Positions 1-3,853 of a stretch of DNA of 6,030 nt are shown piece by piece (position 1 is the stretch's first letter; each line of letters starts with the position of its first letter). A program made the translations under genes and the position numbers. The notes beneath the pieces were generated by a model. It saw nothing but the letters and a program-made list of their open reading frames with translations, did no database searches and was not told the origin of the DNA. Location of the stretch: NCBI GenBank assembly GCA_028293265.1, contig JAQGPB010000439.1, forward strand, positions 1 to 6,030, in the 5' to 3' direction. The stretch is from Pedosphaera sp. (GTDB lineage: Bacteria; Verrucomicrobiota; Verrucomicrobiae; Limisphaerales; Pedosphaeraceae).

Positions 1-66
1 AACACGCAACACGCAACACGCAACACGCATTGTCCAACCCGGAACCCGGAACCCGGAACCCGGAAC
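1..66. repeat. Two tandem heptamer tracts (AACACGC x4; AACCCGG x4)
   Basis: Positions 1-28 are four perfect copies of AACACGC and run to the window edge, so the array may be longer. Positions 36-63 are four perfect copies of AACCCGG followed by a partial copy. Both have a 7-bp period and the second lies inside the open frame of the glycosyltransferase, where it encodes an NPEPGTR-like stretch. The same period recurs at 2007-2052. Copy-number change by one unit would shift the reading frame if translation starts upstream. Confidence 0.9.
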
Positions 67-1241
67 TTGGTTCCCGCAAAGGACCCATTCTTTTCATCTC
101 GCATGATGCATCACGGAGCGGCGCCCCGGTGGTTTTGCTGAACCTGCTGCGCGGGCTCCGGGAGAGAAACGAATGGGGTTTGCGGATTCTCCTCCGCGCG
201 GGCGGCCCGCTGGAACCGGAATTTCAGAAATTGGGCGAAACCTTCGTCTGCGCCAATCCCGGTCCAGAAAGCCGGTGGTTTGAAGATGTGTCGCTGGTTT
301 ACTCGAACACCTGCACCAACGGTTTGTTCCTGCGCGCGTTGGCGCCGGGGGACATTCCTGTCATTACGCATGTGCATGAAATGCAATACGCGATTGATTC
401 CTTTGGCGCGGATAATTTTGCCGAGGTCCGGCGACATACCCGTCATTTCATTGCCTGCTCCGAGGCGGTGAATGAAGTGTTACGACAGCGTCATCAGATT
501 CCCGCAGAAAAAATCAGCGTCATCCGCGAAAGCATCCCCGTGCAATTCGTGACGGATGGCGCGGGCGCCCGGACCGTTGCCGAGGCCAGGCAGTGGTGCG
601 GTCTGGCAGAGGATGATTTTGTTGTCGCAGCGTGCGGGCGGGCCGACTGGCGCAAAGGGCCGGACCTCTTCGTGCAACTGGCCGATATCGTGCGCCGTCG
701 CAACGGCCGCGCTCGGAAAGTTTCGTTTCTGTGGATTGGCCGTTTGCCCGCCGACGAGCATGGGCGGATTTTGTTGCACGATTTGCAGCAGCTCGGCTTG
801 TCTGCGTCGGTGAAATTCATCGGCGAACAGGCGAATCCTTATCCATTCCTGAATGCATGCGACGTGTTTTGTTCGTGCTCGCGGGAGGATCCCTATCCGC
901 TGGTCATGCTCGAAGCTGCCGCGCTGGGCAAGCCGGTGGTTTGTTTCGAGCAATCGGGAGGTGCCGAGGAGTTTTGCGCGCGAGGCGGAGGTTTTGCCGT
1001 CCCTTACTTGGACCTCAAGGCGATGGGACGATGTTTGCTCCGGTTGCTGGAGGATGAGAAACAACGCTGCCGCACGGGCGAAGCCGCCGCGCAGTTGGTC
1101 AACGAGGAATTCAGTCTCCGCAGTTCCACCCCGCGCATCGCGCAACTCATCGAGAAATTCAGCCGCCCGCCACGGCCCAAACCGCAACCCGCGCCACCAC
1201 CCACCATCGGCACGCGGCTGAAAGAGTGGTTGAGGGCCTGA
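30..1241 (+). CDS. GT4-like (GT-B fold) glycosyltransferase, 5' end uncertain
   Basis: Probably transfers a sugar from an activated donor in envelope polysaccharide or glycan synthesis; no signal peptide or membrane segment is visible, so it is likely cytosolic. The N-terminal acceptor domain starts with the strand and loop GPILFISHDASRSGAP (about residues 18-33) and includes ITHVHEMQ and HFIACSEAV. The C-terminal donor domain starts near VVAACGRADWRKGPDLF and contains VSFLWIGRLP and the signature REDPYPLVMLEAAALGKPVV. The usual E-x7-E pair reads D287-x7-E295, with E286 just before it. A proline-rich tail (about 379-403) ends the protein. The TTG at 30 is only a formal start: it has no Shine-Dalgarno, the frame stays open to the window edge, and no ATG, GTG or TTG codon lies between it and the first core strand. 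The start is therefore in or upstream of the heptamer repeats. It converges with the lipoprotein gene. The family call is firm; the sugar and acceptor are unknown. Confidence 0.88.
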   Translation: MSNPEPGTRNPELGSRKGPILFISHDASRSGAPVVLLNLLRGLRERNEWGLRILLRAGGPLEPEFQKLGETFVCANPGPESRWFEDVSLVYSNTCTNGLFLRALAPGDIPVITHVHEMQYAIDSFGADNFAEVRRHTRHFIACSEAVNEVLRQRHQIPAEKISVIRESIPVQFVTDGAGARTVAEARQWCGLAEDDFVVAACGRADWRKGPDLFVQLADIVRRRNGRARKVSFLWIGRLPADEHGRILLHDLQQLGLSASVKFIGEQANPYPFLNACDVFCSCSREDPYPLVMLEAAALGKPVVCFEQSGGAEEFCARGGGFAVPYLDLKAMGRCLLRLLEDEKQRCRTGEAAAQLVNEEFSLRSSTPRIAQLIEKFSRPPRPKPQPAPPPTIGTRLKEWLRA

Positions 1242-1310
1242 GCTGCATTGCAAATGCTCAAACCTCGAAACCTGAACTTCTGATGGTCGGGGTTTCAGAA
1301 CCTTCGCAGG

Positions 1311-1769
1311 TCAAGGCCGGGACATTTGAAAAGTGCCGTGATCGTATTTGCAGGAATAGGTGGAAAAGAAATTCGTGGTGCCGGCGTGGCCGTCGTAATG
1401 GTAAATTCCGCCCGCGTACCAGTGCAAGTTGGCCTGGCCGCCGAACTTGAACCCGTTGGTGCCCGTCTCGACTTTCAACGGCACGGTGTAACCGAAGCTC
1501 AACACCTGGTTATATTTGGCATGGAACCGCGCGAGACTGGTGCCATCGTCTTTGCGCGTGACGACACAGCGCAATTCGCCGGTGTGATGGTTGACATCGC
1601 TAGTCCATGTGCCCTGCCAGCGTCCCAGCATGCTGTCGGAAGGCGGCGGTTGGGCGGCGGCTTTTTTCCAATCATGGTTGAACGAGGTGCAACCGCTGAT
1701 GAGCAGCAATGCCGCCAGCAAAAGCATGCCGCCGGCAAGTTTTGCGAGACGAGTATTTGAGCCATGCAT
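1311..1769 (-). CDS. Small predicted lipoprotein of unknown function
   Basis: The 152-residue product begins with a lipoprotein signal: n-region MHGSNTRLAKLAGG with Arg7 and Lys10, hydrophobic core MLLLAALLL, and lipobox I24-S25-G26-C27, so the mature protein should be lipidated on Cys27. The mature part is short, aromatic- and glycine-rich and probably beta-rich. It contains GRWQGTW, LSFGYTVPLKV, GGQANLHWYAGGIYHYDGHAG and ends FFSTYSCKYDHGTFQMSRP. It resembles small uncharacterised proteins I recall from Verrucomicrobiota, but I recognise no enzyme motif. The frame stays open to an ATG at 1859, but the start at 1769 puts a normal signal peptide at the N-terminus. A later ATG (1727) would remove the charged n-region. 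No clear Shine-Dalgarno precedes 1769. The gene is monocistronic and converges with the glycosyltransferase, with 69 bp between stops. Coding status and lipidation are likely; function is unknown. Confidence 0.8.
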   Translation of the reverse strand: MHGSNTRLAKLAGGMLLLAALLLISGCTSFNHDWKKAAAQPPPSDSMLGRWQGTWTSDVNHHTGELRCVVTRKDDGTSLARFHAKYNQVLSFGYTVPLKVETGTNGFKFGGQANLHWYAGGIYHYDGHAGTTNFFSTYSCKYDHGTFQMSRP

Positions 1770-1821
1770 AAGTGGGAGCAGTGTAGTCGCTGGGCAAGAT
1801 TTTTCGAGTGAAATTCGCGGT

Positions 1822-1880
1822 TGCGCCCTAACGAGGGCGCATCTTGGCGGTACCACCACGGAGCGCGGCGTTCACGCCGC
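1822..1880. repeat. REP-like double hairpin
   Basis: Three dyads sit in 59 bp. The first is an 8-bp perfect stem, TGCGCCCT (1822-1829) with AGGGCGCA (1834-1841), and loop AACG. The second is an imperfect palindrome centred on the GGTACC near 1848-1853. The third is a 6-bp perfect stem, GCGGCG (1865-1870) with CGCCGC (1875-1880), and loop TTCA. It lies just upstream of the lipoprotein gene. A diverged copy of part of it (read on the minus strand) occurs on the plus strand at about 2767-2799. This fits an interspersed REP/BIME-type repeat; neither stem is followed by a T-run, so it is not a standard terminator. Confidence 0.7.
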
Positions 1881-1932
1881 TTCAAGCCCCGACTAACAGT
1901 GAGAACCAGGAATGGGCCGGGCCGGCCGCTCC

Positions 1933-2090
1933 GGGTTGAAGGTGGGACGGAAAACGGAGTGGCGCGCAAATTTGGTCTAATTTGGTGAGAAACTCCGCGC
2001 CGAAATGGTTGAGGGTTGAAAAATGGTTGAGAGTTGAAGGTTGAGGGTTGAGGGTGGGACAAGGGCTGATTTAGCGAGAAACTCCGCCCC
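1933..2090. repeat. Imperfect direct duplication with two conserved blocks per unit
   Basis: Unit 1 has GGGTTGAAGGTGGGAC (1933-1948) and GAGAAACTCCGCGCC (1987-2001). Unit 2 has GGGTTGAGGGTGGGAC (2045-2060) and GAGAAACTCCGCCCC (2076-2090). The blocks match 15/16 and 14/15. The spacers between blocks differ (38 versus 15 bp), although both contain a CTRATTT-like word near their right end. Unit 1 also holds a directly repeated AATTTGGT (1969-1976 and 1979-1986). No coding potential is evident. Confidence 0.7.
2007..2052. repeat. Heptamer array GGTTGAG/GGTTGAA
   Basis: Six units of the type (G/A)GTTGA(G/A) run in phase, in two groups split by AAAT at 2021-2024: 2007-2020 and 2025-2052. The period is 7 bp, as at the left edge of the window. 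The array lies between the two units of the larger direct duplication and is non-coding. Confidence 0.85.
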
Positions 2091-2116
2091 ATTCGCCCGA
2101 TAACGGCCTGCCACAC

Positions 2117-2160
2117 CGGGCGGGATGCCCGCGCTGCACAGCCGCCAGGCCCATGGCCTG
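2117..2160. repeat. Pair of short GC-rich hairpins
   Basis: The first dyad is CGGGC (2117-2121) with GCCCG (2127-2131), or alternatively GCGGG (2120-2124) with CCCGC (2128-2132). The second is CAGGCC (2146-2151) with GGCCTG (2155-2160) and loop CAT. The word GCGGGATGCCCGCGCT resembles an interspersed repeat I have met in verrucomicrobial and planctomycete intergenic DNA; that resemblance is from memory. There is no T-run. Confidence 0.5.
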
Positions 2161-2223
2161 AACCCTGACATACTCTATTTTGAGCATTCATGGCACCAAA
2201 CTTACCAGAGGGGAGGCTGGAAA

Positions 2224-2349
2224 ATGAAACCTACGGTAGGTTTGACACGCTTTTTTTATTTGATGAATCTTTGTGAAAAAAAGGCGGTTGTGGCCAATGT
2301 TTATGCGGGTTTGCTGCTTTCAGAAAAACATGATTTTTTTGGGGTGTGA
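2224..2349 (+). CDS. Doubtful 41-codon small ORF with strong ribosome-binding site
   Basis: An ATG at 2224 follows GGGAGG (2211-2216) with a 7-nt spacer, the clearest Shine-Dalgarno in the window. The product would be 41 residues with a hydrophobic middle (VVANVYAGLLL) and no recognisable domain. The stop codon (2347-2349) falls within the left inverted repeat of the IS1595-like element, so insertion of that element may have supplied the stop and truncated a longer gene. The frame also overlaps a 17-bp perfect palindrome directly after the start codon. This could equally be a non-coding remnant, and I cannot assign a function. Confidence 0.25.
   Translation: MKPTVGLTRFFYLMNLCEKKAVVANVYAGLLLSEKHDFFGV
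2227..2243. promoter_or_regulatory. 17-bp perfect palindrome, operator-like
   Basis: AAACCTAC (2227-2234) and GTAGGTTT (2236-2243) are perfect inverted repeats around a single G. As RNA the loop would be too tight without opening inner pairs, so it looks more like a dimeric protein site on DNA. It sits immediately 3' of the ATG at 2224. A seven-T run follows at 2251-2257, but 7 nt separate it from the stem, which is poor for an intrinsic terminator. Confidence 0.4.
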
Positions 2350-2384
2350 AAAAATCTTTCGGGATTATCCCCTTGACATACGTA
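2341..2384 (+). repeat. Left terminal inverted repeat of the IS1595-like element
   Basis: The best-conserved parts are the A-run 2349-2354 and the blocks TTTCGGGATTATCCCC and CATACGTA, all mirrored at the right end. The TTGACA of the internal promoter (2373-2378) overlaps the inner portion of this repeat and is not conserved in the right copy, which reads TAAGCA there. Confidence 0.85.
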
Positions 2385-2400
2385 ACTGTTTTGATATGAT
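2373..2400 (+). promoter_or_regulatory. Consensus sigma-70-type promoter for the transposase remnant
   Basis: TTGACA (2373-2378) is a perfect -35 and TATGAT (2395-2400) a near-perfect -10, with a 16-bp spacer. Transcription would be expected to start about 6-7 nt after the -10, at or next to the A of the ATG at 2407. No Shine-Dalgarno precedes that ATG, so the mRNA would be leaderless or nearly so. Confidence 0.65.
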
Positions 2401-2406
2401 ATACGC

Positions 2407-2571
2407 ATGACAAAGAAAAAGAGCATATCGGTGGGCCAATTTTTCAAGCAATTCCCTGATGATGAATCGTGCTTGAACCACCTCTTTGAAATTCGCTTTG
2501 GCCAAAAGCACGAATGCCCCAAATGCAAGCGGGAAACCAAGTGGTATCGCATCCAAGCGGAGCGGGCCTAA
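2407..2571 (+). pseudogene. IS1595-family transposase, N-terminal fragment
   Basis: The 54-codon frame encodes the start of an IS1595 transposase: SVGQFFKQFPDDESCLNHLFEIRFG, then the first half of the zinc ribbon, CPKC (Cys37, Cys40), then KWYRI. It stops at TAA 2569-2571, where the family continues with the second Cys pair and a DDE/DDN catalytic domain several times longer. The zinc ribbon is therefore incomplete and no catalytic residue is present. After two stops, the same frame continues as EAVKAVGRFDKLIRMLRG (2590-2643) before TAA at 2644; this could be the original C-terminus joined by an internal deletion. It is non-functional as a transposase. Whether the 54-residue peptide is made is unknown. 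Confidence 0.8.
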
Positions 2572-2626
2572 TGAAATGGTTGTTCGCATGAGGCAGTTAA
2601 GGCCGTTGGGAGATTCGACAAATTAA

Positions 2627-2670
2627 TACGTATGCTTAGGGGATAATCCCGAAATCTTTTTTCCCTACAC
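2627..2670 (-). repeat. Right terminal inverted repeat of the IS1595-like element
   Basis: The reverse complement pairs base for base with 2341-2384. It retains TACGTATG at its inner end, GGGGATAATCCC in the core and a T-run outside it. It also supplies the TAA (2644-2646) that ends the possible C-terminal transposase remnant. Confidence 0.85.
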
Positions 2671-2715
2671 GGAAAAAGGGTCGTTTTTCTGCAACGGGGC
2701 AGGCGGGTTTTTAAC

Positions 2716-2740
2716 CACGGATGGACACGGATGGACCCGG
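2716..2740. repeat. Decamer repeat CACGGATGGA
   Basis: Two tandem copies of CACGGATGGA (2716-2735) are followed by a degenerate CCCGG. Preceded by TTAACC, this matches a short repeat I recall as common in intergenic DNA of Verrucomicrobiota and Planctomycetota. Frames crossing it encode low-complexity peptides and are not convincing genes. Confidence 0.6.
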
Positions 2741-2766
2741 GTTCGGCAGGCGAATGACGGAGCGCG

Positions 2767-2799
2767 GGTCGTGGCGGTACCGGCGAAATGCGCCCCCGC
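2767..2799 (+). repeat. Diverged inverted copy of part of the REP-like repeat
   Basis: The sequence CGTGGCGGTACCGGCGAAAT followed by GCGCCCCCG corresponds to the minus strand of about 1832-1862, which reads CGTGGTGGTACCGCCAAGAT followed by GCGCCCTCG. The two copies are inverted relative to each other about 0.9 kb apart, with the miniature IS1595 element between them. This copy has lost the hairpin formed by the GCGCCCT arm. Confidence 0.5.
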
Positions 2800-3019
2800 C
2801 CCACTCATCAAGCGTTTATCTGCATTGGCAGTTCTCGGAAGCATGTCGAAGGTCGCGCTGTGGTGCGAGTGGCTCCGAAAGGTGGCTGCCTGCTTGCGCT
2901 TCAATCTGTGCGGCACCAATGGCCGGGTCACCCTCACCACATTGATCTCTGACTAGTTTTCCAGCTTCCTGAAAACCATGCATCGGCACGGATTGGCTCA
3001 CCTTGGGCCGTCTGGTTTA

Positions 3020-3412
3020 TTAGAGACTGGCGATGTAAGCGCGCCAGCCGAGGTGGCGGGTGATCTCTTTCTGGCCCTCGCACAAAACTGCTTCTCCCAG
3101 GACACCCAACACCTCGCGTCCGTCAGCCAGTTTCACTTTGCCGATGGCCAGACCGGGTGGCTCTTGCTGCAAAATCTTTGCCAGTCCCGCAGGCGGCATC
3201 GCCCAAATCTCGACGGCAATGCACCCTCCCCCATGAGCGAACCGTTGCATGGCGGGATGACGATCGGCAATTGACCAAAGACGATAGGCGGGTTCGGTGA
3301 TGGTTTCCTCAACAAAGGTCGCGCCAACGTTTAGCAGGTTGGGATTCAGTTCCAAGCCGCGCATCAAGGTTCCATTCACTGCCAAGAGAACATTTCCACT
3401 CTGGTTGCTCAT
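3020..3412 (-). CDS. Stand-alone allophanate hydrolase C-terminal-domain protein
   Basis: The 130-residue protein corresponds to the C-terminal domain of allophanate hydrolase (AtzF/DUR1 type), which has a gamma-glutamylcyclotransferase-like fold. Supporting segments are LLAVNGTLMRGLELNPNLL (about 9-27), YRLWSIADRHPAMQRF, GGGCIAVEIWAMP (about 61-73), and the closing pattern GKVKLADGREVLGVLGEA followed by GWRAYIASL. In allophanate hydrolase this domain follows an amidase domain and has been assigned the decarboxylation of N-carboxycarbamate. Here no amidase domain is fused, and the length fits a complete stand-alone domain. It starts 18 bp after the cupin stop on the same strand, without a good Shine-Dalgarno, so translation may be coupled. 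It is the last gene of the visible operon. Its activity outside a fused enzyme is inference. Confidence 0.8.
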   Translation of the reverse strand: MSNQSGNVLLAVNGTLMRGLELNPNLLNVGATFVEETITEPAYRLWSIADRHPAMQRFAHGGGCIAVEIWAMPPAGLAKILQQEPPGLAIGKVKLADGREVLGVLGEAVLCEGQKEITRHLGWRAYIASL

Positions 3413-3430
3413 ATCGCCATTTGGATTACG

Positions 3431-3853
3431 TTATTCGAGAAAGCAGACGCGTTTTTCATAAATTGCCAGCACCAGACAACCTTCCTCACTCACAATGCTA
3501 TGGCGGGTGCCAGGCATGTTGATGATGAAGCTCCCCGCGCGCACGGTGCCATTCTTGTCCGTCTGTGAACCGCTTAGCACCATGAGATGTTCGTACCCGA
3601 CATGCTCGTGCAGCGGAACGCGCGCGCCCGGTTGGAACCGGATGAGGACGGTTGCAGGCCCGTCCTCGTCCGCGCGATAAATCCAATGGCGATCCACCCC
3701 TTCAACAAACGGTTCCCAGCGCAGTCCGTCCGCGCGTTCGGCCAGACGGAACAGGTCGGACAAGACAATGGGAGGCAACGGCCCTATTGGCAGGCGTGGC
3801 GCAGCCGCGCTTTTGGCCGGAGGTTGACTGGGCTCACTGGTTTCAGAAGTCAT
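3431..3853 (-). CDS. ChrR-like cupin-domain protein
   Basis: A 140-residue single-domain cupin. The first cupin motif is canonical, G76-x5-H82-x-H84-x3-E88-x6-G95, and the second is G107-x5-MPG-x2-H118, so the usual three His and one Glu metal ligands are all present. The core (DGLRWEPFVEGVDRHWIYR onwards) resembles the cupin half of ChrR anti-sigma factors, but there is no N-terminal zinc-binding anti-sigma domain; residues 1-28 are Pro/Ala/Ser-rich and likely disordered. Its ATG overlaps the permease stop as ATGA (3850-3853), indicating translational coupling and a shared function. It could be a metal-dependent enzyme acting on the imported compound, or a small sensor; the sequence does not decide. 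Confidence 0.85.
   Translation of the reverse strand: MTSETSEPSQPPAKSAAAPRLPIGPLPPIVLSDLFRLAERADGLRWEPFVEGVDRHWIYRADEDGPATVLIRFQPGARVPLHEHVGYEHLMVLSGSQTDKNGTVRAGSFIINMPGTRHSIVSEEGCLVLAIYEKRVCFLE

Larger units (their letters stand above)
2341..2670. mobile_element. Miniature, internally deleted IS1595-family element
   Basis: About 330 bp bounded by long terminal inverted repeats: 2341-2384 aligns without gaps to the reverse complement of 2627-2670. There are 9 mismatches in 44, and the core GGGATTATCCCC (2361-2372 and 2639-2650) is identical. Inside lies the 5' end of an IS1595-type transposase gene, but nothing like the roughly 1 kb of a full element. It cannot encode a working transposase, though it could be mobilised in trans by a full-length relative. 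The outer boundaries are approximate because the outermost 8 bp match poorly. I found no convincing 8-bp target duplication. Confidence 0.8.
2671..3019. other. Intergenic stretch without a convincing gene
   Basis: Apart from the decamer repeat and the REP-like copy, this 349-bp stretch shows only short overlapping frames on both strands, with no Shine-Dalgarno and no domain I recognise. It is downstream of the last gene of the minus-strand operon. The only hairpin near the operon end is a weak one at 2957-2975 with a bulge and no following T-run on the minus strand, so no intrinsic terminator can be called. Confidence 0.5.

Noticed and set aside
480..1253. Long open frame on the minus strand opposite the glycosyltransferase
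   Set aside because: It is antisense to a clear GT4 coding sequence, its product has no recognisable domain, and high GC explains the open frame.
1267..1296. GAAACC/GGTTTC inverted repeat between the convergent genes as a bidirectional terminator
   Set aside because: Only six base pairs with an 18-nt loop, and no T-run on either side.
2007..2052. Heptamer array as a CRISPR array
   Set aside because: The unit is 7 bp with no spacers of constant length, so it is a simple tandem repeat.
1499..2191. 230-residue minus-strand frame across the lipoprotein gene and the repeats
   Set aside because: It is out of frame with the lipoprotein and runs through heptamer repeats and hairpins; the translation is low-complexity.
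2322..2678. AGAAAAAC (2322-2329) and GGAAAAAG (2671-2678) as a target-site duplication of the IS1595-like element
   Set aside because: Only 6 of 8 positions match, and the left copy lies 11 bp outside the end of the inverted repeat, so it is not a credible duplication.
2721..2956. Short plus-strand frames after the decamer repeat
   Set aside because: There is no ribosome-binding site or recognisable domain, and overlapping frames exist on both strands; they look like repeat-rich non-coding DNA.
2957..2975. TTTTC-CAG/CTG-AAAA hairpin as terminator of the minus-strand operon
   Set aside because: The stem contains a bulge and is not followed by a T-run on the minus strand, so it is too weak to call.
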